Shown: positions 44,731 to 52,600 of the stretch, in pieces
Position numbering within the stretch: the first letter of the stretch is position 1
Layout of the letters: every line of letters begins with the position of its first letter
Assembly (NCBI RefSeq): GCF_009914315.1
Contig: NZ_CP042596.1
Location: 1,488,001 to 1,552,000 of the forward strand
Direction of reading: 5' to 3'
From: Granulicella sp. WH15
GTDB lineage: Bacteria; Acidobacteriota; Terriglobia; Terriglobales; Acidobacteriaceae
Length of the DNA stretch: 64,000 nt
Notes under the pieces: model-generated
What the model was told of the DNA's origin: nothing
Databases searched by the model: none
The model's input: only the letters and a program-made list of their open reading frames with translations
Translations under genes and position numbers: made by a program

Positions 44731-46323
44731 TTAGTGGCTTTGTTCCGTAAGGTCGAGACGGGCTTTGAAGGGGTCAGGTTCGAGGATAGCGCCCTGGTCG
44801 GTGATGTTGAAGATCTGATCCGGCGATGGGGTGAAGAGGGGCCAGTGCGGCAGGTGGTCGCCGTTAGGATTGCCGGTCTTGGCGAAGTTGACCCAATAGG
44901 CGTGGGTTAGGTTGGCGATGGACTCGTCGTGGGGAGTAATGGTGGAGGGGTAGCGGGCCTTGAGCGTCTCGAAGACATAGGGGACCTCGGAGGCGTGGGT
45001 GGCTCCTGGCCACTCGGAGCGCATGGAGGCGGCGACGTAGGAGAAGCGGAAGAGGTAGACAGGCTGGTCCTGCTGGGTGAGGAGGCGGGCGACGAAGCGG
45101 GCGGGTTCGATCTCGGCGCGGTCGGCGGCGACGCGCAGACCGACAGTGTGTACGTCGTTGGTGTGGTCGGGGTCGTAGACGGCTCGGGCTTGTTCGCGAG
45201 CTGCGCCGAAGGGTGCCAGGAGTGCGTCGACGGTATCGCCGGTGTAATAGGCGAGGTCGTTGTCGTTGGCGCCGATGATGAGGGGGATCTTCTTCTGGTG
45301 AGCGGCGCGGTAGGCGGCCTCGGAGGTCTCGACGACGATGTGACCGTCGACCATGGGGCCGGGGAAGGTGGCGTTGAGCGACGGGTCGACGCGGCGGGTG
45401 AGGATGTTGTTGCCGCCGACGAGTACGTCGGCAGGGAGGGCGCGGAGACGGGCGAGGGTAGTGGCGTCGTCTCCGGTGATGCCTTTGGATTTGGCGAAGG
45501 TTAGGCCGAGAGACTCACCGGAGGGCGGGTCGCCGGGCTTGGTGTCGGCCTCGAGGACGTGACGGGGATGGGCACTATCACGGCCACCGCCTGACTGGAT
45601 GATGGCCTTCTGGAAGAGACCGTCGGACGCGGGTGATGCGAGCAGCATCTGGACGGAGGAACCACCGGCGGATTCGCCGAAGATGGTAACGTTGCGCGGG
45701 TCTCCGCCGAAGGCTGCGATGTTGCGCTGGACCCATCGGAGCGCGTCGATCTGGTCCATGTAGCCGTAGTTGCCGAGAGGCTCGGAGCCGGCGGCGCGGG
45801 AGAGGGCGGGGTGCGCGAAGAAGCCGAAGCGGCCGAGACGGTAGTTGAAGCTGACAAACACGACGCCGTCGCGGGCGAAGCTGGCGCCGTTATAAATGGG
45901 GGTGGAGGTGGAGCCGTTGACGAAGCCTCCGCCGTAGATCCAGACCATGACGGGAAGGTGCTTGTGGGCTGCGTTGGCCGGTGTCCATACGTTGAGGACG
46001 AGACAATCTTCGGATGGGCTTGTGGTGCCCGCAGGCGCAGCCTCGCTAGGTGCGGGGAGCTGCATGCAGTCGTGGCCGAAGGAGGTTGCGGGGCGCGTAC
46101 CGGTCCAGCGCGGAGCCGGTTGGGGTGGACGCCAGCGGAGGTCGCCGATGGGGGGCGCGGCGTAGGGGATGCCCTTGAAGGCAAGAAGATGGTTTTCGAG
46201 TGTGCCCTGGATAGTGCCGCTCTCGATGGAGACGACGGGATTGGGGGAGGCAGGGGGAGCAGCGAGGAGAGGTGCGGAGGCGAAGGCGATGACCGCAACG
46301 CGGAGTAGCGTTCTAATCGGCAT
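44731..46323 (-). CDS. Secreted type-B carboxylesterase
   Basis: 530 residues with a signal peptide (cleavage near residue 21-25). The type-B carboxylesterase pattern is complete: AFKGIPYAAPPIGDLRW, SEDCLVLNVWTPA, the oxyanion hole GGGF (131-134), the nucleophile elbow GESAGG (Ser218), and later the ANDNDLAYY and THASEVPYVFE segments that should hold the acid and histidine. It would hydrolyse ester bonds, for example acetyl or feruloyl groups on plant polymers. It converges with the quinoprotein gene over a 55-base gap without a clear terminator and diverges from the receptor gene. Confidence 0.9.
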   Translation of the reverse strand: MPIRTLLRVAVIAFASAPLLAAPPASPNPVVSIESGTIQGTLENHLLAFKGIPYAAPPIGDLRWRPPQPAPRWTGTRPATSFGHDCMQLPAPSEAAPAGTTSPSEDCLVLNVWTPANAAHKHLPVMVWIYGGGFVNGSTSTPIYNGASFARDGVVFVSFNYRLGRFGFFAHPALSRAAGSEPLGNYGYMDQIDALRWVQRNIAAFGGDPRNVTIFGESAGGSSVQMLLASPASDGLFQKAIIQSGGGRDSAHPRHVLEADTKPGDPPSGESLGLTFAKSKGITGDDATTLARLRALPADVLVGGNNILTRRVDPSLNATFPGPMVDGHIVVETSEAAYRAAHQKKIPLIIGANDNDLAYYTGDTVDALLAPFGAAREQARAVYDPDHTNDVHTVGLRVAADRAEIEPARFVARLLTQQDQPVYLFRFSYVAASMRSEWPGATHASEVPYVFETLKARYPSTITPHDESIANLTHAYWVNFAKTGNPNGDHLPHWPLFTPSPDQIFNITDQGAILEPDPFKARLDLTEQSH

Positions 46324-46508
46324 GGAGTTGAATCTTTCTGTTAGCGAGAAACTTGCTCTTGCGAGTTGGTGAGTCTGTCATGCACGGGATGGGCTGCATG
46401 CAGACTGACACTGTACAGGAACGTGCAAATGACGGCATAGCAGTATTTGTTCTTGCAGGCGTTTGGGTGTAGCGGGTCAATGACAAAATGAAATATTTTA
46501 TTTTCGTC
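46324..46508. other. Divergent region between the esterase and receptor genes
   Basis: No gene. An AT-rich near-palindrome (AAAATGAAAT / ATTTTATTTT) around 46487-46506 lies just upstream of the -35 box of the receptor promoter and could act as an UP element. Nothing clear marks the esterase promoter. Confidence 0.35.
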
Positions 46509-46538
46509 TTGACGATGGTCTGACCATATGCCTATTAT
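46509..46538 (+). promoter_or_regulatory. Promoter with embedded TGGTCTGACCA operator, receptor gene
   Basis: TTGACG at 46509-46514, an 18-base spacer, TATTAT at 46533-46538. ATGGTCTGACCAT at 46515-46527 is a perfect 13-base dyad inside the spacer. Spacing and core equal those at 42451, and both -10 boxes are followed by CG. The shared design implies co-control of the quinoprotein and this receptor. Confidence 0.65.
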
Positions 46539-46651
46539 CGCGCCGCTCAGTAAAGAGATATTTTGCTTCCTTCTGTAAAGGCGATCAGGACGTGTTGCCC
46601 TGGCCTTTCAAGGATTCATCTCGTCACTGTGCAAAGACTTTGCAGGAGAAG

Positions 46652-49600
46652 ATGCCCGTGCGCAATCTCAAGATAATCGTGATACTCGCCGCCCTGATGC
46701 TGGGCGGTTCCTTTTCAGCCTTTGGCCAGGCTGTGACTGCCACTCTTGTTGGAACAGTGAGCGACCCCGCGAAGGCGTCGGTCAGCAATGCACAGGTGAA
46801 GATTACCGAGCAGCAGACCGGAGCGTCCTTGACCCAGACGACGAACGACAGCGGAAACTACCAATTCACGTTTTTGCCGCCAGGGGTGTATACGGTCACC
46901 GTGACGATGCAGGGGTTCCAGACGCAGACGACGAAGAACGTGCCGGTGTCGGTGAATACGACAGCACGTTTGGACGTGATGCTGCAGACCGGGTCGGTGG
47001 ATCAGTCGATCACGGTGACCGACTCGGCGCCGTTGCTGCAGACAGACAGGTCCGATATCAGCACGCAGTTCGAGACAAAGCAAGTTGAGGATCTGCCGCT
47101 GGGGTCGAATCGTAACTTCCAGGGCATGCAACAACTGGTGCCGGGTATGTCGACGCCGATCTACGATCACTCGGCATTCTTCGACTCGCAAAACTCGATG
47201 TCGTTCCATGCGAATGGCCAGTCGGAGATGGTGAACAACCTTCAGGTAGAGGGTGTGGACGACAACCAGCGTGGAGGCCTGCTGCAGGTGTATATTCCTC
47301 CGGCTGCGGCGATCCAGACGGTGGACGTCGAGACAGCGAATTATGCTCCGGAGTTTGGGCGCGCTGGCGGCGCGGTGACGAACGTGACGATGAAGTCGGG
47401 TACGAACAAATTTCATGGATCGGCGTATGCGTACAACGGTGTGAGTGCGACAGCGGCACGGACGTACTTCAACCGTACGGGTATCTTTCCGCGTTATACG
47501 AACAACTACGATGGTGGGACATTTGGCGGGCCGATCTTCAAAAACCGGACGTTTATCTTTGGGGACTTTTTGCGCTACTCGAATGTGAGCAGTGTGTACA
47601 GCCTATTCAGCGTTCCGAGCGCGGCGTTCCGGGCGGGCGATCTGCGGACGAGTCCGACTCCGATCTATGATCCTGCAACAGGAAATCCTGATGGTACGGG
47701 ACGCACTCAGTTCGTCTCCGATAGCTCGAACCTCTCTCAGGGAATACCGATCGGGACCAAGAATGTGATTCCGCAGACTCGTCTGGTGAAGATTCCGCAG
47801 AGTGTGCTGGCTCTTATTCCGCTACCCAATATTCCGGGCGCGGGCAATACGAGTAACTTCCAGGAGTCGGTGGTGTTGAGCCAGATATCAAACACCTTTG
47901 ACATCAAGGTCGACCAGAACGTTCGGGAGAAAGATCACTTTACGGGACGCTACAGCCGCGAGGTTGTCGATACGAATCAGCATCCTGCCTTTGGTAACGC
48001 AGGCGGACCTTCCGCCGGTGGCTATGAGGGGATCGGAACCGATACCACCTGGGTGGCCGCGGTGGAGTACACGCATATTTTTTCGCCTAGCCTGTTTGCA
48101 GAGGGGCGCTTTGGCGTGAACTACTTCAATAATGTGCAGCAGCCCAGCGACTATGGACTCAATACGGCAAACGATCTGGGTATTCCGAACATCAACAATG
48201 GGTTGACGAGCAGCGGCATTCCGAACTTTACAATCAATGGCTACTCGGCACCGATCGTGGGCTACCAGGCGTTCATCCCGGAGACCGATCCACAGACGAA
48301 TATTGATGGGGTATTGAATGTAACAAAGGTGTTGGGGAATCATTCTCTGAAGTTCGGAGCCGAGACCCGCGCCATTCGCGATGATATTACTCAGGGCCAG
48401 GTCTTTGGCACACGAGGCGCGTATGTCTATGCCGATGGGCAGACTGGCACTCCGGGCGTAACGACTAGCTATGGCAACGACATGGCGAGCTTTCTGCTCG
48501 ATCAGATCAGCAGCGCAGGCATCGATATCAATGTCAACGATGCGTCATTCCGGCAGAAGATGTACTTCCTGTTTGCGCAGGATACATGGCAGGCAACGTC
48601 CAAGTTGACGCTGACCTATGGCCTTCGTTGGGAGTACTACGCTCCGCCGACACCTAAGGCGAAGGGAGGATTTTCGCAGTACAACCCTGCGGATAACAGC
48701 CTCTCGGTGGTAGGATACGGCGGAATTCCGATGGATCTTGGGGTGAACAAGAACCTGAAGAACTTTCAACCACGTGTCGGATTTGCTTACCGTGCCAATC
48801 CTTCGCTGGTGGTGCGAGGTGGATTCGGTGTGGCTAGTTCTCCCTTTCCGGATAAGTTTTATGCCTATAACTATCCTGTTAAACAGAATATTTCGATTAA
48901 TTCGACAAGCAGTTACATTGCTGCACCGGTGACTCTGGCGCAGGGGTTCCCCACGGCTGCTACTCCAACCATTCCATCGAACGGAATTATTCCAAGCTCT
49001 GTTCTAATAGCTGCGGGTCCTACGCTTAATAACTCAAGCTGGGTTTCGGTGAATAAGAACTATCACGATCCCGTCGTAGCTTCGTTCAACGTGGCTGTAG
49101 AGCAGAGCCTGGGGCATAACTGGGTGATGACGCTGGCTTATGTCGGGAATCAGGGACGTCATATTCCGGGTAACTATAATCTGAATGCCGGTCTGACTAT
49201 CGGTGCAGGCGCTGCGGGCCAACCGGAGTTTGCGTCCTTCGGACGTACTGCCGCAACGGAGTTACTGCCCAAGGGGACAAGCGAAAACTATAACTCGCTA
49301 CAGGCGCGGGTGGAACATCGCTTCGCGAGCGGGTTTACATGGCTCTCGTCATTTGCGTGGCAGAAGGCGATGGGGTTCAACTCCACAGGCGGTGGACTTG
49401 CGACATATAACTTCTACATCGACCCACACCGGGACTATTCTCCACTGGCATGGGATACGCGCAACACCTATGCAGAAAGCTTTGTGTACGAGCTTCCTTT
49501 CGGCAAGAACAAGATGATGCTGCAGCATGGTATCGCATCGAAGCTGGCGGGCGGCTGGGAGGTGAGTTCACTACTCGGGATGCAGACTGGCACGCCGCTC

Positions 49601-50044
49601 TTCTTCTCAGCGAGCAGCTCCGCGCTGAATGCTCCGGGGACGACGCAGACGCCGAATCAGGTTGCTCCTTTCCACAAGCTGAAGGGAATTGGCGCGGGGC
49701 ACGCGTGGTTCGATACGACGGCGTTCGTGGCACCGCCGAGCGTCATCATCAAAGGAGTGAAGACACCCACGCAGGGAAATGTCGGCAAGAACGTCTATAG
49801 TGGTCCCGGACAAGTGCAGTTCAACGCGTCGGTCTTCCGGACCTTCCCCATTCATGAGTCGGTGAACTTCCAGTTGCGTGTCGACGCACTGAATGCACTC
49901 AACCATCCGACGTTTTCGAACCCGAGCACGGATATGACTAGCTCGAGCTTTGGACAGATTACAGGGACGAGCACTTCGGCGGCGGCGGGAAATAATGCTG
50001 CTCCGGGACGTACGCTACAACTGGCTGGGACGATCAGCTTTTAG
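46652..50044 (+). CDS. Oar-like TonB-dependent outer-membrane receptor
   Basis: 1130 residues from ATG 46652, preceded by AGGAG and opening a signal peptide (MPVRNLKIIVILAALMLGG, cleavage at FGQA). The carboxypeptidase-regulatory-like domain (residues ~28-110: GTVSDPAKASVSNAQVKITE, DSGNYQFTFLPPGVYTVTV) leads into a plug region (LPLGSNRNFQGMQQLVPG, EMVNNLQVEGVDDNQRG, GRAGGAVTNVTMKSGTNKFHGS) and a barrel ending LQLAGTISF. An ~110-base leader separates it from its operator-bearing promoter. The ligand may be the substrate, or a precursor, of the co-regulated quinoprotein dehydrogenase. Confidence 0.9.
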   Translation: MPVRNLKIIVILAALMLGGSFSAFGQAVTATLVGTVSDPAKASVSNAQVKITEQQTGASLTQTTNDSGNYQFTFLPPGVYTVTVTMQGFQTQTTKNVPVSVNTTARLDVMLQTGSVDQSITVTDSAPLLQTDRSDISTQFETKQVEDLPLGSNRNFQGMQQLVPGMSTPIYDHSAFFDSQNSMSFHANGQSEMVNNLQVEGVDDNQRGGLLQVYIPPAAAIQTVDVETANYAPEFGRAGGAVTNVTMKSGTNKFHGSAYAYNGVSATAARTYFNRTGIFPRYTNNYDGGTFGGPIFKNRTFIFGDFLRYSNVSSVYSLFSVPSAAFRAGDLRTSPTPIYDPATGNPDGTGRTQFVSDSSNLSQGIPIGTKNVIPQTRLVKIPQSVLALIPLPNIPGAGNTSNFQESVVLSQISNTFDIKVDQNVREKDHFTGRYSREVVDTNQHPAFGNAGGPSAGGYEGIGTDTTWVAAVEYTHIFSPSLFAEGRFGVNYFNNVQQPSDYGLNTANDLGIPNINNGLTSSGIPNFTINGYSAPIVGYQAFIPETDPQTNIDGVLNVTKVLGNHSLKFGAETRAIRDDITQGQVFGTRGAYVYADGQTGTPGVTTSYGNDMASFLLDQISSAGIDINVNDASFRQKMYFLFAQDTWQATSKLTLTYGLRWEYYAPPTPKAKGGFSQYNPADNSLSVVGYGGIPMDLGVNKNLKNFQPRVGFAYRANPSLVVRGGFGVASSPFPDKFYAYNYPVKQNISINSTSSYIAAPVTLAQGFPTAATPTIPSNGIIPSSVLIAAGPTLNNSSWVSVNKNYHDPVVASFNVAVEQSLGHNWVMTLAYVGNQGRHIPGNYNLNAGLTIGAGAAGQPEFASFGRTAATELLPKGTSENYNSLQARVEHRFASGFTWLSSFAWQKAMGFNSTGGGLATYNFYIDPHRDYSPLAWDTRNTYAESFVYELPFGKNKMMLQHGIASKLAGGWEVSSLLGMQTGTPLFFSASSSALNAPGTTQTPNQVAPFHKLKGIGAGHAWFDTTAFVAPPSVIIKGVKTPTQGNVGKNVYSGPGQVQFNASVFRTFPIHESVNFQLRVDALNALNHPTFSNPSTDMTSSSFGQITGTSTSAAAGNNAAPGRTLQLAGTISF

Positions 50045-50053
50045 GTTTTTCGG

Positions 50054-50103
50054 AAGCAAATAAATAGGACTTACTCGATCGAGTAAGTCCTATTTATTTG
50101 CTT
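50054..50103. terminator. Perfect 50-bp palindrome, bidirectional terminator
   Basis: Positions 50054-50078 are the exact reverse complement of 50079-50103 (core GGACTTACTCGA/TCGAGTAAGTCC), followed by TTATTTTTA. It lies ten bases after the receptor stop and before the convergent cupin gene. The arms meet with no spacer, so the RNA loop must open in the central TCGATCGA. Confidence 0.8.
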
Positions 50104-50118
50104 TTATTTTTAGAAATA

Positions 50119-50574
50119 TTAGACCTTAGTGTCGCCGACAGCGAAGACAAAATAACTTGCGGGTGTGGTGCCGATGTTCTTCCAGCCGTGGAGGACACCG
50201 GAGGCGGCGAAGATGACTCCACCGGCGCCGACGATCTCGGGCTTGCCGTCGTTCAGGAACTCGAGTGTTCCCTCGCGGATGAGGGTGAACTCGGAGTGGA
50301 TATGGCGATGGGGTGGGTGTGGGATCTGGCCGGGTGGCAGCACGGTCTCGTGAATGTCGACGAGTTCGCCGGTGGGTAGCTTGCCGTGGAGGATGTTGCG
50401 AGTCTCGTATCCGTTGGGCTGGCGGTTAACGTGGAGGTCTTCGAACTTGTAACCGACGGAGTGCGAGAGGACGGAATCGGTTGCGGTGAGAGCCTGGGCT
50501 TGCAGGGAGTGGTTACCCAATGCGGCGAAGGCGGCGAGCGCGGTACAGAGATCGCGACGAGAGAGATTTTCCAT
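50119..50574 (-). CDS. Small exported cupin-domain protein
   Basis: 151 residues from the ATG at 50574 (the ATG at 50583 adds three residues). A twin-arginine-like signal (LSRRDLCTALAAFAAL) is followed by a single cupin barrel: LPPGQIPHPPHRHIHSEFTLIREG carries the His/Glu metal ligands of cupin motif 1 (H-x-H, then Glu) and GVIFAASGVLHGWKNIG carries the motif 2 His. Such proteins bind Mn, Fe or Ni and act as isomerases, oxygenases or sensors. No partner gene is adjacent in the same direction, so the function is open. Confidence 0.8.
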   Translation of the reverse strand: MENLSRRDLCTALAAFAALGNHSLQAQALTATDSVLSHSVGYKFEDLHVNRQPNGYETRNILHGKLPTGELVDIHETVLPPGQIPHPPHRHIHSEFTLIREGTLEFLNDGKPEIVGAGGVIFAASGVLHGWKNIGTTPASYFVFAVGDTKV

Positions 50575-50754
50575 GACGATCATGGTACTCGTCTGGGACG
50601 GATAGGGCTAGGCACAATAGAGATAGATCGCTCTTCAAGATGTAGGCAGTAAGGTGAGGTTGTGAGCAGAGAAGCCGTGGCTGTGTAGATGTAAGGCGCG
50701 AGGGACCCGGAGCCGACAGTGATGATGCATGAGGCGGAGTCGAGGACGATGGAG

Positions 50755-50895
50755 TCAGCGCTTGAGCGAGACCTGATCCTCGGGTGAGTTACCGCTGTGG
50801 GGGACGGTGCTGGCGAAGGCGAAGGGTGTCGAGCTGCTGAATGCTTCGGTGACGAGGATATGTCTCAACGAGTGATAAATTGCCAAGTCACTCAT
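50755..50895 (-). CDS. Short open frame, possibly a protein C-terminus remnant
   Basis: 46 codons (MSDLAIYHSLRHILVTEAFS..., ending EDQVSLKR). No Shine-Dalgarno and no family recognised. The amino-acid composition looks protein-like rather than random, so it may be the end of a decayed gene. The rest of the 50575-50952 gap shows no gene, dyad or terminator. Confidence 0.15.
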   Translation of the reverse strand: MSDLAIYHSLRHILVTEAFSSSTPFAFASTVPHSGNSPEDQVSLKR

Positions 50896-50952
50896 CGACA
50901 GCGTATTAGGAAACACAAGACGACTTGTTATTACTAATCTCGTCGAACCTGG

Positions 50953-51555
50953 CTACAGCGTTCGTGACTCGATCAGAATGAGCATCCGCGCCGCTCCGGT
51001 CTTCGCGTGCTGCAACAGCGCAGCCTCGTCAATGGCTGCTGTTCCTAGCAGAACCGATTCAAACCACCCCGAACGCAACAGCCCAGCGAAGGTGTTCGCA
51101 GCACCAAGTAGGTCTTTGATTCTCCATCCTTGCGAAGAACCCCATCGCTTCAGGTACTCCATGATAAGCGTATTGCGATTTTGGATGACTTCTTCCGAAT
51201 ACCGCTTCCCAAGTTCTGGAAACCGTCCTGCATCGCGTAATACTACTCGATAGAGCGCTGCTTGCTCCGCGGACAATGCGTGTCGAAGATATTCAATCGC
51301 AGCCAGATTCAAGCCAACGCGAGGAGCTTTTTCGAGCCAATTGCGTTGTGCCGACGACTCGTCATGAGCTTCTGCGGAGCAGGCGGCCTTCATCACTGCA
51401 ATAAAAAGATCGTCCTTGTTCTCAAAGTGGCGATAGACGGTCTTAATAGATACGCCAGCGCCTTTCGCGATGCTGTCCATCGAAGTATCCGCGTACCCAC
51501 CGTTCAGAAACGCCTCCCGTGCGGCATCCACGATCAGGTCACGCTTCCTCTTCAT
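50953..51555 (-). CDS. TetR-family transcriptional regulator
   Basis: 200 residues from the ATG at 51555, giving standard TetR length. In-frame ATGs at 51630 and 51627 fall inside the predicted -10 region (TATGAT, 51631-51626), so they are unlikely. The N-terminal helix-turn-helix is clear (IVDAAREAFLNGGYADTSMDSIAKGAGVSIKTVYRHFENKDDLF, residues ~8-52). The C-terminal ligand/dimer domain (RVVLRDAGRFPELGKRY...) resembles the AefR-like group. It is divergent from an SDR gene, and a 42-base dyad lies between them. This is the classic arrangement for a local repressor that also controls itself. No Shine-Dalgarno is evident. Confidence 0.85.
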   Translation of the reverse strand: MKRKRDLIVDAAREAFLNGGYADTSMDSIAKGAGVSIKTVYRHFENKDDLFIAVMKAACSAEAHDESSAQRNWLEKAPRVGLNLAAIEYLRHALSAEQAALYRVVLRDAGRFPELGKRYSEEVIQNRNTLIMEYLKRWGSSQGWRIKDLLGAANTFAGLLRSGWFESVLLGTAAIDEAALLQHAKTGAARMLILIESRTL

Positions 51556-51618
51556 CAACGAGGCTTTCGGGTCATTGTCCTCCCAAGTTTTCAACGTCAC
51601 TCCGAAAGACAAGATGTC

Positions 51619-51647
51619 TTGACACATCATACGACAACGCTTAGTGT
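51619..51647 (+). promoter_or_regulatory. Predicted promoter of the SDR gene
   Basis: TTGACA at 51619-51624, a 17-base spacer, TAGTGT at 51642-51647. The -10 box runs into the inner arm of the TetR dyad, so repressor binding would occlude it. Confidence 0.55.
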
Positions 51648-51673
51648 CGCTGTAGCGACATTGATCGTTGTCG
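51632..51673. promoter_or_regulatory. Nested TetR-type operator dyad
   Basis: Inner arms TGTCGCT (51645-51651) and AGCGACA (51654-51660) flank GT. Outer arms CGACAACG (51632-51639) and CGTTGTCG (51666-51673) are placed symmetrically, with the same centre at 51652.5 and five-base gaps each side. This gives a 42-base two-tier palindrome between the divergent TetR and SDR genes. Confidence 0.7.
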
Positions 51674-51691
51674 CATGGAGGCTTCCTCAAC

Positions 51692-52501
51692 ATGACCCGG
51701 CGGACCAGGTTCGACTACAAAGGAAAGTTCGCTCTTGTAACGGGGGCGTCCAAGGGACTGGGTAAGGCTTATGCAGAAGAACTTGCCGCCAGGGGCTCGA
51801 ATCTTGTGCTCGTAGCGCGCTCTAAAGCCGAGTTGGAAACGCTTGCCGTAGCTCTGCGACGCGACTACAAGGTGCGCGCTGAGGTGATTCAAGCGGATCT
51901 GGGAGACATGTCTGCGCCTTCGACGATTGCCGAAGGACTTGAGCGGATTGGGATTCAGCCCGACTTATTGTTGAACAATGCGGCTGTCGGCTACAGCGGA
52001 AGATTTTTCAGCAGACCGCTCGGTGAGGAATTGATTCCCGTTGTCGTGAACGTGCAGAGCCTCGTGGAACTCACTCATGTTTTGGGAAAGAAGATGGTGG
52101 CGCGTGGAAGCGGCGGCATTATCAATATTGGCTCGAATGGAGGATTTCAACCTGTCCCGTACAACGCGACCTATTCCGCAACGAAGGCGTTCGTTCTTCT
52201 GTTCAGCGAGGCCGTGGCGGAAGAACTCAAGGGATCTGGCGTGCGCATGATGATAGCGAACCCCGGACCGACGGCGACGGAGTTTTTTGTGCAGAGCCCT
52301 ACCTCAATTAAATTGGAGAAAATGGACTCAGCCCAAAGCGTCGCGCGCCGCACATTGGATGATTTCTCTCGGGGGAAGGTCGTATCGTATCCGGGCCGCT
52401 TAAGCACCCGCGTGTCAACCTGGATCAGTCGCATCCTGCCACGCGGATTAACGACTGCACTCGTGGCTCACGTATCCAGAAGTATGGGATTCGACCGATA
52501 G
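51692..52501 (+). CDS. Short-chain dehydrogenase/reductase (SDR)
   Basis: 269 residues from the ATG at 51692, which follows GGAGG at a workable distance; a TTG at 51668 in the same frame lies inside the operator and is rejected. Classical SDR signature: ALVTGASKGLGKAYAEEL (nucleotide-binding TGxxxGxG, residues ~16-30), NNAAVGYSGRFF near 90, the Ser in NIGSNGG near 141 and the YSATK active site near 158. The chain closes with a hydrophobic C-terminal region similar to membrane-associated SDRs. It reduces or oxidises a carbonyl/alcohol with NAD(P). The divergent TetR protein probably represses it until an inducer binds. Confidence 0.9.
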   Translation: MTRRTRFDYKGKFALVTGASKGLGKAYAEELAARGSNLVLVARSKAELETLAVALRRDYKVRAEVIQADLGDMSAPSTIAEGLERIGIQPDLLLNNAAVGYSGRFFSRPLGEELIPVVVNVQSLVELTHVLGKKMVARGSGGIINIGSNGGFQPVPYNATYSATKAFVLLFSEAVAEELKGSGVRMMIANPGPTATEFFVQSPTSIKLEKMDSAQSVARRTLDDFSRGKVVSYPGRLSTRVSTWISRILPRGLTTALVAHVSRSMGFDR

Positions 52502-52600
52502 CAGAGATACAGCAGGATGCCTGGTCTTCACAGAACCTGACTCAGCTTTCAGGGACAGGCAAGCCGATCCAAACAGGTGCCGGACCAGCCATCGTGAATT

